This document shows positions 1 through 6,172 of a stretch of 6,172 bases of DNA, piece after piece. Below the pieces are notes generated by a model. That model ran no database searches. It was not told the DNA's origin and saw only the letters and a program-made list of their open reading frames with translations. Both the position numbers and the translations under genes were made by a program. Source of the DNA: Planctomycetaceae bacterium (GTDB lineage: Bacteria > Planctomycetota > Planctomycetia > Pirellulales > Pirellulaceae); NCBI GenBank assembly GCA_018658605.1, contig JABHUV010000229.1, forward strand, positions 1 to 6,172. Direction: 5' to 3'. The stretch's first letter is position 1. Each line of letters starts with the position of its first letter.

Positions 1-384
1 GCGCTTCAGCCCTCGATCCGTGTGTATGGTGCTGAACCAACTGGGGCCGATGACGCTTGGCGCAGCAAGCAAGCGGGTGAGTTGATTCCTCAACTTAGCC
101 CGACCACGATCGCAGACGGTTTGTTAACGAGCTTGGGAGATTTGACTTGGCCGGTAGTGCGCGATTTGGTAGACGATATTATTTGTGTGCAAGACGATGA
201 AATAGCAAGCGCAATGCGGATGATGATGGAGCGTGCTAAGTTAGTCGTTGAGCCGTCGGGGGCTGTTGCCTACGCTGCCGTTTGCAGTCCCGCCTTCCGA
301 GACCTGCCTGATCAGCTCGGTTTGGGCCGAGTGGCTGTCATTGCCAGCGGCGGGAATCTTAATTTTGATAAGATGCCGTGGTGA
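1..384 (+). CDS. Serine/threonine dehydratase, serine racemase-like, C-terminal part (5' end outside window)
   Basis: The frame is open from base 1 and ends at TGA 382-384, giving 127 visible residues of a protein whose family is usually about 310-330 aa, so roughly the last 40% is present. It matches fold type II PLP enzymes of the threonine ammonia-lyase/serine racemase group. Visible signatures are GAEPTGADDA (visible residues 10-19), TIADGL, TSLGDLTWP, a VDDI segment followed by VQDDEI, VEPSGA, and the terminal ASGGN. Ser116 of SGGN is expected to contact the PLP pyridine nitrogen. E12, A16 and D18 of the EPTGADD segment align with the divalent-metal site known in eukaryotic serine racemase. 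The protein stops just after SGGN, so it has no ACT-type regulatory domain; this fits a catabolic or racemase form rather than biosynthetic IlvA. Likely reactions are L-threonine or L-serine deamination, or serine racemisation, in the cytoplasm. The lysine that binds PLP is upstream of the window, so substrate choice cannot be judged. It is convergent with the kinase gene. Confidence 0.9.
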   Translation, partial: ALQPSIRVYGAEPTGADDAWRSKQAGELIPQLSPTTIADGLLTSLGDLTWPVVRDLVDDIICVQDDEIASAMRMMMERAKLVVEPSGAVAYAAVCSPAFRDLPDQLGLGRVAVIASGGNLNFDKMPW

Positions 385-390
385 ACCACG
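377..390. terminator. Short hairpin over the dehydratase stop codon, possible weak terminator
   Basis: CGTGG (377-381), loop TGAA, CCACG (386-390) form a perfect 5-bp stem that includes the TGA stop. It lies at the junction of two convergent genes, only 27 bases apart. No T-run follows on either strand (AATTAAATTA on plus), so it is not a canonical intrinsic terminator. It is the only inverted repeat I see at this junction, and it may have arisen by chance. Confidence 0.2.
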
Positions 391-411
391 AATTAAATTA
401 CGTCAGGCTGC

Positions 412-1401
412 TCAAGACGTGGTCAATAGGGTAGCGATGACGGCAGCGGCTATTGCCAATAGGAGCCATGGCAACAGTTGTTTGAATGGAATATCACGCG
501 AGATTCCTTGAACTGACGCGGAATGGGAGTCGAAGGCGAGTTGTAAACGGTTTAATTCCAGTTGATAACGTGTTTCGTCTTCGGTCCAATCGAGTTTTAG
601 TTCTGACATCACGCCCTGAACGGATCGCGCATTGTGTGGGCGTTGGTATGGGTCTTTGTGCAGAAGGTTCTCTATAGTCTCTCGTAATGACTCCGGACAA
701 TCCGGTACCAGATTCGACAACGGCTTGGGATCATCCTTCAAGTGCTGATCGAATATCTCAGCAAAATGTTCTCCGGTGAACGGTGGTCGTCCTGTTAGTA
801 GTTCGTAGAGTAGGCATCCTAGAGCGTACAGGTCTGCTTGCCCGGTAATACCGCTAGCGCCCCTAATCTGTTCAGGCGCCATGTATAGCCAAGAGCCGAC
901 GGTCATTCCGCTTTGAGTTAGGTCGGATTCCCCTCGGTCAAGTGCAATCCCGAAATCGCCAAGTTTGACATCGCCTTGATACGTCATAAATAGGTTCGAC
1001 GGTTTAATATCGCGATGTACAATTCCATGGTTATGTGCATGCTGTAGCGCCGAACTTATTTGAATTCCGTAGCGAATAGTCTCCTGCCATGTTAATTTCC
1101 CGTGCGTTTGTAGCATTTGTGTCATTGTGCCACCGGGCACGGCTTCCATTGCGTAAAATAATCGACCCTCGTGTTTTCCACCGCCGTAATATTGCACAAT
1201 GTTAGGGTGATCTAGTTTGCTGAGGATGAGCATTTCCCGCTCAAATCGCGAGACCATATTCGCATCGTCCGACAGTCCAGGGAGCAATAACTTTACCGCA
1301 CATTGACGCTGTGTTGATTTCTCAATGGCATTATAAACGGAACCGGCTGTGCCGATACCAATTATGGATTTCATCTCAAATTCATCAATTTCACGTTGCA
1401 C
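412..1401 (-). CDS. Hanks-type serine/threonine protein kinase with C-terminal membrane anchor
   Basis: This 329-aa protein carries a complete kinase domain at about residues 8-268. The glycine loop is GIGTAGSV (15-22), the ATP lysine is K37 in AVKLL, and the probable alphaC partner is E56. The catalytic loop is HRDIKPSN (129-136) with base D131, DFG is 149-151, APE is 175-177, and the late arginine is R254 in DPYQRP. All catalytic residues are present, so it should be active. The P+1 loop reads VGSWLYMAPE, with Ser170 where Thr is usual, a conservative change. Residues 269-306 form a polar linker, and 308-326 (LLPWLLLAIAAAVIATLL) form one membrane helix with a three-residue tail. No PASTA, WD40, TPR or other sensor domain follows. 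The start is GTG at 1401-1399, immediately after an in-frame TAA one codon upstream; it supplies the residues normally found before the glycine loop. ATG at 1374-1372 (residue 10) is less likely. There is no clear Shine-Dalgarno. The gene is divergent from the DUF1501 operon and convergent with the dehydratase. Its substrates are unknown. Confidence 0.95.
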   Translation of the reverse strand: MQREIDEFEMKSIIGIGTAGSVYNAIEKSTQRQCAVKLLLPGLSDDANMVSRFEREMLILSKLDHPNIVQYYGGGKHEGRLFYAMEAVPGGTMTQMLQTHGKLTWQETIRYGIQISSALQHAHNHGIVHRDIKPSNLFMTYQGDVKLGDFGIALDRGESDLTQSGMTVGSWLYMAPEQIRGASGITGQADLYALGCLLYELLTGRPPFTGEHFAEIFDQHLKDDPKPLSNLVPDCPESLRETIENLLHKDPYQRPHNARSVQGVMSELKLDWTEDETRYQLELNRLQLAFDSHSASVQGISRDIPFKQLLPWLLLAIAAAVIATLLTTS

Positions 1402-1435
1402 GTGTTAAAGCTCGTATTTCTATCAAAAACGTTGA

Positions 1436-1465
1436 ATTAGAATTTATCCGGGCTGCAGGTCGCAA
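1436..1465 (-). promoter_or_regulatory. Candidate sigma-70-like promoter for the kinase gene
   Basis: Read on the minus strand, TTGCGA (1465-1460; 4 of 6 to TTGACA) is followed after 18 bases by TCTAAT (1441-1436; 5 of 6 to TATAAT). Transcription would start near 1429 and give a leader of about 28 bases before the GTG start. This is a consensus match only, and planctomycete promoters are poorly defined. Confidence 0.33.
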
Positions 1466-1498
1466 GCACCTTTAATGCTTTATCCCCCCCAAATTGGT

Positions 1499-1528
1499 TT
1501 TACCGAATTGTGTAGGTTTCTGTATAAT
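1499..1528 (+). promoter_or_regulatory. Candidate sigma-70-like promoter for the DUF1501 operon
   Basis: A perfect TATAAT (1523-1528) is preceded, with an 18-base spacer, by TTTACC (1499-1504; 4 of 6 to TTGACA). A start site about 7 bases after the -10 box would fall near 1535, only some 8 bases before the ATG at 1543, so the transcript would be nearly leaderless. No Shine-Dalgarno-like purine run is present before that ATG, which agrees with this reading. The box sits inside the 141-base divergent intergenic region (1402-1542). Confidence 0.45.
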
Positions 1529-1532
1529 GTAA

Positions 1533-1542
1533 CGTAATTACG
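1533..1542. promoter_or_regulatory. Perfect 10-bp palindrome at the DUF1501 start, possible operator
   Basis: CGTAATTACG is a perfect palindrome lying 4 bases after the TATAAT box and directly abutting the ATG. A protein bound here would cover the expected transcription start and initiation codon. Ten bases is short for a dimeric regulator site and the symmetry does not extend into the flanks (A at 1532 opposite A at 1543), so chance cannot be excluded. Confidence 0.25.
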
Positions 1543-3000
1543 ATGGAAATGCGAAAACAACAGAATACTGAAAGTCAATGTTTTGGCCCGCTAGATCGCC
1601 GCAGTTGGCTGAAAATTGGGGGTCTGGGGGTCGGCGCGCTTTGTTCAGGGTTCGCTCCATCGATGCGTGTGTTGGGTGAGAGTCGAGTGTCTATTGTTGA
1701 CGGCAATGGTTTAACGCTACCCAGGCTCAATGACGATTTCTCAGTGATTTTATTTTGGGCAAACGGTGGTCCGAGCCACATTGATATGTTTGACTTGAAG
1801 CCCAATGCTCCCAGTGAATATCGCGGCCCCTTTCGGCCCATTCGTACAAACGTTTCAGGTATCGAGATATCCGAACAAATGCCATTGTTGGCGAAGATCG
1901 CGAACAAATTTACACTTATTCGGAGTATGCAGCACCAACGAGCGGAACATTCTGGCGGTACGAACCGCTTTTTGACCGGTTATTCATCCGTCCAAGCTAA
2001 CCTCCCTAGGTCAGAATTTCCAGATATGGGTAGTGTAATTGCGAAACATGGCGAAGCGGAGATTACTGGAAGCCCGCTGTATGTGGCTAACACTCCCAGT
2101 TATGGTGCGGGCGCGGCGTATCTGGGGCCGTCCTGCGAAGCTTACATGCCCAGTCCCGATATGCAAACGGCAAGTGGGGCAAATCAATACACCCCCGTTC
2201 CAATCTATCGTACGACAAACTCAACAAACGACTTGACGATTTCCCGTGATGGTCTTGCGAATTTGTCACGGCGCCGTCGTATCTTACATAGCCTCGACCG
2301 CCTGTCTCGTGACATGGATAGTACTCAAATGATGAATTCCATGGACTTGTTTCAACAACGCGCGATGGCGATGTTAGCGAGTCCAAAAACCAAAAAGGCG
2401 TTCGATCTATCGTTTGAGAAAAAGGCAACCCTTGAGCGTTATGGAAATACGCATTGGGGAAAAAGCCTCTTGACCTGCCGGCGACTAGTCGAAGCGGGGG
2501 CGCGATTCGTACAGTGCCAAGCCACTTTTAGACTGAAGGCAGAAACCGGTAGAACGACGACTTGGGATGACCATAGCGTTAACGCCGATATATTTAAATC
2601 GTATGGTGAAAAAATACCAGTATTAGATCGCGCTGCTTCGGCGTTGATTGAAGACCTTGCTCAACGGGGATTAGATAAACGAGTGCTTTTTGTGTTTTGT
2701 GGGGAATTTGGTAGAACGCCGTTGATCCGTAATCAAGATGCGAGCGGCCGTCCTGGACGTGATCATTGGCCACAGGCAATGAGTGTGCTCTTAGCGGGTG
2801 GTGGGTTGAAGATGGGACAAGCGATCGGTGCCACGGGGCCTCGAGCCGAAGAACCCGTGGAGCGAATTATGGATAGTAACTGTTTGCTGGCCACTATTTA
2901 TAAGAAGTTTGGCATCGATACAGCACGGTCTTTTTTAAATAATAATGGTCGCCCCATCCCAATATTGACTGATGGTGAACCAATTCATGAGTTGTTTTGA
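1543..3000 (+). CDS. DUF1501 family protein, Tat-exported
   Basis: This complete 485-aa protein is a member of the DUF1501 family, which belongs to the alkaline phosphatase/sulfatase-like superfamily and is strongly expanded in planctomycetes. A twin-arginine signal is visible: RRSWLKIGG at residues 19-27, then a weakly hydrophobic Gly/Ala-rich stretch to about 38, so export as a folded, possibly metal-loaded protein is expected. Conserved family blocks are GGPSHIDMFDLKP (75-87), IRSM with a following HSGG segment (126-139), LTGY (144-147), WDDH (341-344), GEFGRTP (387-393) and GRDHWP (405-410). H79, D81, H136, D342/D343, H344, E388, D407 and H408 are candidate metal ligands by analogy. The end (GRPIPILTDGEPIHELF) is the usual family C-terminus, so the length is full. 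The ATG at 1543 is the first start after an in-frame TAA at 1525; ATG at 1549 is an alternative. It has no clear ribosome-binding site. Biochemical activity is not known for the family. It very likely forms an operon with the downstream cytochrome/DUF1553 gene. Confidence 0.93.
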   Translation: MEMRKQQNTESQCFGPLDRRSWLKIGGLGVGALCSGFAPSMRVLGESRVSIVDGNGLTLPRLNDDFSVILFWANGGPSHIDMFDLKPNAPSEYRGPFRPIRTNVSGIEISEQMPLLAKIANKFTLIRSMQHQRAEHSGGTNRFLTGYSSVQANLPRSEFPDMGSVIAKHGEAEITGSPLYVANTPSYGAGAAYLGPSCEAYMPSPDMQTASGANQYTPVPIYRTTNSTNDLTISRDGLANLSRRRRILHSLDRLSRDMDSTQMMNSMDLFQQRAMAMLASPKTKKAFDLSFEKKATLERYGNTHWGKSLLTCRRLVEAGARFVQCQATFRLKAETGRTTTWDDHSVNADIFKSYGEKIPVLDRAASALIEDLAQRGLDKRVLFVFCGEFGRTPLIRNQDASGRPGRDHWPQAMSVLLAGGGLKMGQAIGATGPRAEEPVERIMDSNCLLATIYKKFGIDTARSFLNNNGRPIPILTDGEPIHELF

Positions 3001-3079
3001 TGTGCTGCGTTAAATGGCCAACCATACTAAGCCACGAATGTTTCGCTAATATCCATTTGTGCTATACTGAGGATTAGGA
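3001..3079 (+). other. Intercistronic gap between DUF1501 and cytochrome/DUF1553 genes
   Basis: The 79 bases hold no hairpin followed by T residues, so read-through from the DUF1501 gene is likely. A TATACT (3063-3068) preceded by TGC resembles an extended -10 element, with no good -35. If used, it would start transcription near 3075, removing the GAGGA site and leaving the ATG at 3119 as the first usable start. I consider simple co-transcription more likely. Confidence 0.4.
3069..3073 (+). promoter_or_regulatory. Shine-Dalgarno GAGGA for the cytochrome/DUF1553 gene
   Basis: GAGGA lies 6 bases upstream of the ATG at 3080, an ideal distance. It supports that start over the in-frame ATG at 3119, which has only a weaker GGCGG (3108-3112 area) before it. 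The other genes in the window lack so clear a site. Confidence 0.6.
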
Positions 3080-6000
3080 ATGTTGATCAAGAGCTGGAGA
3101 GCATTTGGCGGTCGTTTGATGAAAACCAAAATCGAATTGCGAGTTTTGTTGATTGTTAGTTGCTTGGCGACTGGGCTTTCTGCTGCAGAGCAACCGACTG
3201 TCGATTTCAGCCGTGTACGGGCGATCTTATCTAGCCAATGTTTCACCTGCCATGGACCAGATCCCGCAGAACGGCAAAGTAATTTGCGGTTGGATATTCC
3301 AAACACGGTAGGTGACCAAGCCGGTTCGCATTCGGTATTGACGCCAGGTAAACTGCTCGAAGGTGAGTTGCTGCGGAGAATTCAATCAACCGACCCCGAT
3401 GAGAGAATGCCGCCGGTAGATTTTGGCAAGGGAGTTTCGGCCGAAGAGTTGGCGATTCTTAAACAGTGGATTGAAGCGGGAGCAAAATATAGACTGCATT
3501 GGTCGTATGCGGTTCCGACAAAATCGGAGCCTCCCAAGCTGGCAAGATCCAATTGGATTCGTAACGAGGTTGACAGATTTGTTCTAGCTAGGATGGAAGC
3601 TCAAGGGCTTAAACCCAATAGCGCGGCTGATCGCTACACCCTAATCCGGAGATTGTCGCTGGATCTAACCGGCTTGCCTCCGTCATTGCAGGAGGTGAAT
3701 GCGTTTGTTAATGATTCAAGCAAGCAGGCATACGAGCGTTTAGTTGATCGATTGCTAGCGTCAGAGAAATATGGTGAACGGTGGGCCGCGATGTGGCTAG
3801 ACCTAGCTCGCTACGCAGATTCTGCTGGTTACGCGAACGATCCACAGCGGACGATTTGGCTCTATCGTGACTGGGTTATTAAAGCGTTTAATTCCAACAT
3901 GCCCTTTGATCAGTTTACGATTGAACAAATTGGTGGGGATTTGCTCCAAGGTGCAAGCGAACAGAACATTGTAGCAACCGCCTTTCATCGCAATACTCTG
4001 ACGCAAAGCGAGGGAGGGACAAATGATGAAGAATTCCGGAATTCAGCCGTCGTCGATAGAGTGAACACAACTATGCAGGTGTGGATGGGCACTACGATTC
4101 GATGTGCTCAGTGCCATAACCACAAATACGATCCAATTTCCCAAGAAGAGTATTTCAAGTTCTTTGCATTTTTCAACAATACCGAAGATGCTGATCGTGC
4201 TGACGAACAACCGTTGTTGAGTGTGTTCACCGCTGAACAAAAAGAATCAAAAAATCGGTTGCAAGATGAGCTGGAAACGTGGAAGGGAAAAATCCAACCG
4301 TCCGTTGATCAGCTCGCGGAACAGCTCGCAAGTTGGCGCCGCGATTCAAATGAAGAGGTACAGTGGCAGGTGTTGACCCCAATCGATCAGAAATCGACTA
4401 GCGGCGGCAAAACTGGATTTACCGTGGCTGCTGATGGCGTGATTAGCTCTAGTGGAGCTTCCCAAAAGACCGAGTCGTACGAACTGACGTTTAGTTCGTT
4501 GCCTAAATCCGTTACCGCAATTCGCTTGGAAGCGTTAGCGGATGAGGCGTTGCCGGCGGGAGGACCTGGCCGGGGTGGTAACGGGAACTTTGTGCTTACG
4601 GAATTCTCAGCCTCAGTCGGGGCGCCCGCGGATGAATCACCAGTCGGAAAGATCGTACGCATCGATTTGCCTGGCAAGCAGAAGATGATTCATGTGGCTG
4701 AAATTCGGGTGTTTAGCAACGGTTCAAATGTCGCAATGCAAGGTGTGGCTAAACAATCTTCGACTGGATTTGGTGGGGAAGTAAAACGAGCCAACGATGG
4801 AGATACAGATGGAAACTATGATGCCGGTTCGGTAACCCACACTGAGATCGAGGACAACCCTTGGATCGAAATTGAGTTAAATGCCGCGGTGGCGATTGAT
4901 TCGATTTCAATTTGGAACCGCACTGATAATGATCTGCAAAAGCGTCTCGATGGATTTGAATTATCGATTCTTGATGAGCAACGCGACTTGGTATGGAAAA
5001 AAACCTTCGCGAAAGCTCCTAGTAAAAACGTTGATGTTGAGATTAGCGGATTGCTGCCAGTCGTGTTTGCGTCTGCTTCAGCGACATTTGAACAACGTGA
5101 GGACGGCAAGGTCGGACAGTTTTCGGTGGATCGTGCGATCGACGGTGATCGCACTCACGCAGTCGCTGGGTGGGCTGTGGGCGGCGAAATTGGCCAAGAC
5201 AATACCGCTGTCTTCGTTGTCAAGAAACCGCTTCAAACCAAACCTAATACAACTCTTAAGTTGATCCTGTCGCAATCCTATCCGGATCATCCGTTGGGAA
5301 AATTCCGGATATCAGCAACGGACTCCACGGGAAACGTGACGGTGTTTCCCAAGAGCATCACGGCATTAGGCGATCGCAGTTGGGACAAACTGGAGGCGAG
5401 TGAACAGGACCTAGTGCGGGAGTATTACCAGCGTAACATTGTACCGGATGTGGCAGTGACCAAGAAAATAGCTGAATTAGAAAAAGCCATAACGGATTTG
5501 CGACCAACAACCGTTCCCGTGATGAAAGAGTTGACCGGCGAAAAACGCCGCAAAACGAATATTCAGGTTCGCGGTAACTTTGAAGTGACCGAGGGTGAAG
5601 TTTCTGAGGGGACTCCAGCGACCTTTCACCCTTTCCCTGACGACGCACCGCGTAATCGTTTGGAACTTGCCCGCTGGCTTGTTGACGCTGAAAATCCGTT
5701 GACGGGCCGTGTCTTGGTTAATCGCTATTGGGAGCAGTTGTTTGGACAAGGCATTGTGGGTACTAGTGAAGAATTTGGTATCCAAGGGGAATTGCCTACG
5801 CATCCGCAGTTGCTGGACTGGCTGGCAGTGACATTTGCAAAGGATTATTCTTGGGACGTTAAACGATTATTGAAAACAATCGTGATGTCCGCAACCTATC
5901 GCCAAAGTGCAGAGGTCACGACAGATCACCGTAAAATTGATCCATTCAATTTATATTTAGCTCGTGGTCCACGATTCCGACTTAGCGCTGAGATGATTCG

Positions 6001-6172
6001 TGACCAAGCGTTGTTGGCCAGCGGTTTGTTGAGCGACAAGATGTATGGACCTTCCGTTCGACCGCCTCGTCCGCAATTGGGTTTAAAGGCTGCGTTTGGG
6101 GGCTCCACGGATTGGGCCACTAGTGCTGGTGAAGATAAGTTTAGGCGAGGCGTATATACCCAGTGGCGGCGA
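3080..6172 (+). CDS. Planctomycete cytochrome (PSCyt1)/DUF1549/DUF1553 secreted protein, 3' end outside window
   Basis: The frame is open for 1031 codons to the last base with no stop. An N-terminal export signal has hydrophobic core VLLIVSCLATGLSAA (22-36), with likely cleavage before Glu37; IVSC (25-28) could instead be a lipobox. The planctomycete-type cytochrome c domain (about 45-137) has haem motif CFTCH (54-58), RMPP (109-112) as possible axial Met, and LKQWIEAGA. DUF1549 (about 158-370) shows RRLSLDLTGLPP, ERWAAMWLDLARYADS and a second haem-type motif CAQCHNHKYDP (342-352). A short coiled-coil-like stretch spans 385-420. A long insert follows: a module ending in GPGRGGNGNFVLTEF (495-509), an F5/8-type-C (discoidin)-like module (about 540-655; NPWIEIEL, IWNRTDN), and another sandwich-like module (about 660-752; AIDGD, GKFRIS). 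DUF1553 begins near 858 (NRLELARWLVD, NRYWEQLFGQGIV) and is cut at RGVYTQWRR, perhaps 100-150 residues short. It sits 79 bases after the DUF1501 gene, its usual partner. Haem attachment implies a periplasmic or surface location; the reaction is unknown. Confidence 0.93.
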   Translation, partial: MLIKSWRAFGGRLMKTKIELRVLLIVSCLATGLSAAEQPTVDFSRVRAILSSQCFTCHGPDPAERQSNLRLDIPNTVGDQAGSHSVLTPGKLLEGELLRRIQSTDPDERMPPVDFGKGVSAEELAILKQWIEAGAKYRLHWSYAVPTKSEPPKLARSNWIRNEVDRFVLARMEAQGLKPNSAADRYTLIRRLSLDLTGLPPSLQEVNAFVNDSSKQAYERLVDRLLASEKYGERWAAMWLDLARYADSAGYANDPQRTIWLYRDWVIKAFNSNMPFDQFTIEQIGGDLLQGASEQNIVATAFHRNTLTQSEGGTNDEEFRNSAVVDRVNTTMQVWMGTTIRCAQCHNHKYDPISQEEYFKFFAFFNNTEDADRADEQPLLSVFTAEQKESKNRLQDELETWKGKIQPSVDQLAEQLASWRRDSNEEVQWQVLTPIDQKSTSGGKTGFTVAADGVISSSGASQKTESYELTFSSLPKSVTAIRLEALADEALPAGGPGRGGNGNFVLTEFSASVGAPADESPVGKIVRIDLPGKQKMIHVAEIRVFSNGSNVAMQGVAKQSSTGFGGEVKRANDGDTDGNYDAGSVTHTEIEDNPWIEIELNAAVAIDSISIWNRTDNDLQKRLDGFELSILDEQRDLVWKKTFAKAPSKNVDVEISGLLPVVFASASATFEQREDGKVGQFSVDRAIDGDRTHAVAGWAVGGEIGQDNTAVFVVKKPLQTKPNTTLKLILSQSYPDHPLGKFRISATDSTGNVTVFPKSITALGDRSWDKLEASEQDLVREYYQRNIVPDVAVTKKIAELEKAITDLRPTTVPVMKELTGEKRRKTNIQVRGNFEVTEGEVSEGTPATFHPFPDDAPRNRLELARWLVDAENPLTGRVLVNRYWEQLFGQGIVGTSEEFGIQGELPTHPQLLDWLAVTFAKDYSWDVKRLLKTIVMSATYRQSAEVTTDHRKIDPFNLYLARGPRFRLSAEMIRDQALLASGLLSDKMYGPSVRPPRPQLGLKAAFGGSTDWATSAGEDKFRRGVYTQWRR

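Noticed and set aside
248..700. Open frames at 248-511 (+), 486-677 (+) and 494-700 (-)
   Set aside because: They overlap the dehydratase or the kinase C-terminus in other frames, have low-complexity translations, and are better explained as shadows.
1464..1480. Inverted repeat AAGCA-7-TGCTT in the divergent intergenic region
   Set aside because: Only a 5-bp stem, with no T-run after it on either strand. It overlaps the candidate kinase -35 box and is probably chance.
1484..1490. Run of seven C residues
   Set aside because: It is noncoding and does not break a gene. It could be a sequencing-sensitive site, but nothing depends on its length.
1642..1644. Cys34 of the DUF1501 signal as a Tat lipoprotein lipobox
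   Set aside because: The residue before the Cys is Leu (ALC), not Gly, Ala or Ser, so the lipobox pattern is not met.
1575..2428. Open frames on the minus strand (1575-1907 and 2087-2428)
   Set aside because: They are antisense to conserved blocks of the DUF1501 gene, and their translations show no family features.
4881..5264. Open frame of 127 codons on the plus strand in another frame
   Set aside because: It lies wholly inside the DUF1549/DUF1553 gene, which has clear family motifs in its own frame. The alternative translation is rich in Arg, Leu and Ser and has no recognisable domain.
5651..6172. Missing stop codon and short DUF1553 domain as a sign of a pseudogene
   Set aside because: The frame is intact to the last base and the window ends in the middle of a normal DUF1553 motif, so this is only the window edge.

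Overview
The window looks like chromosomal DNA from a planctomycete, probably a Pirellula/Rhodopirellula-like or related aquatic lineage. The strongest evidence is an adjacent gene pair that is a hallmark of that phylum: a Tat-exported DUF1501 protein followed by a large secreted protein with planctomycete-type cytochrome, DUF1549 and DUF1553 domains. A Hanks-type serine/threonine kinase next to them fits the phylum too. Base composition looks balanced (around 50% GC by eye) and is similar across all four genes. I see no insertion sequence, phage gene, CRISPR array, tRNA or rRNA.

Layout. Bases 1-384 (+) hold the C-terminal third of a PLP-dependent serine/threonine dehydratase (serine racemase-like fold II enzyme) whose start lies before the window. 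A 27-base gap separates it from the convergent gene at 412-1401 (-), a complete 329-residue protein kinase ending in a C-terminal membrane anchor. Bases 1402-1542 form a divergent intergenic region with a candidate promoter facing each way and a perfect 10-bp palindrome just before the next start codon. At 1543-3000 (+) lies the complete DUF1501 gene (485 aa). After a 79-base gap, 3080-6172 (+) is the DUF1549/DUF1553 cytochrome gene. It is open for 1031 codons and is cut by the window edge inside the DUF1553 domain.

How the genes may work together. DUF1501 and DUF1553 proteins recur as neighbours in planctomycetes and are very probably co-transcribed here. The first has a twin-arginine signal and should be exported folded. 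The second has a Sec-type (possibly lipoprotein) signal and two CxxCH haem-binding motifs. This gives a periplasmic or surface pair joining an alkaline-phosphatase-superfamily-like protein to a c-type cytochrome with carbohydrate-binding-like modules. Their reaction is not established, and a role in polysaccharide use is only a hypothesis. The kinase is divergently transcribed and may share regulation with the pair, but nothing in the sequence proves a functional link. The dehydratase looks like an unrelated metabolic neighbour.

The families here are known but poorly characterised. I do not see a wholly undescribed system. The points most worth checking are the multi-module insert between DUF1549 and DUF1553, the apparent Tat/Sec split of the pair, and the initiation region of the DUF1501 gene.
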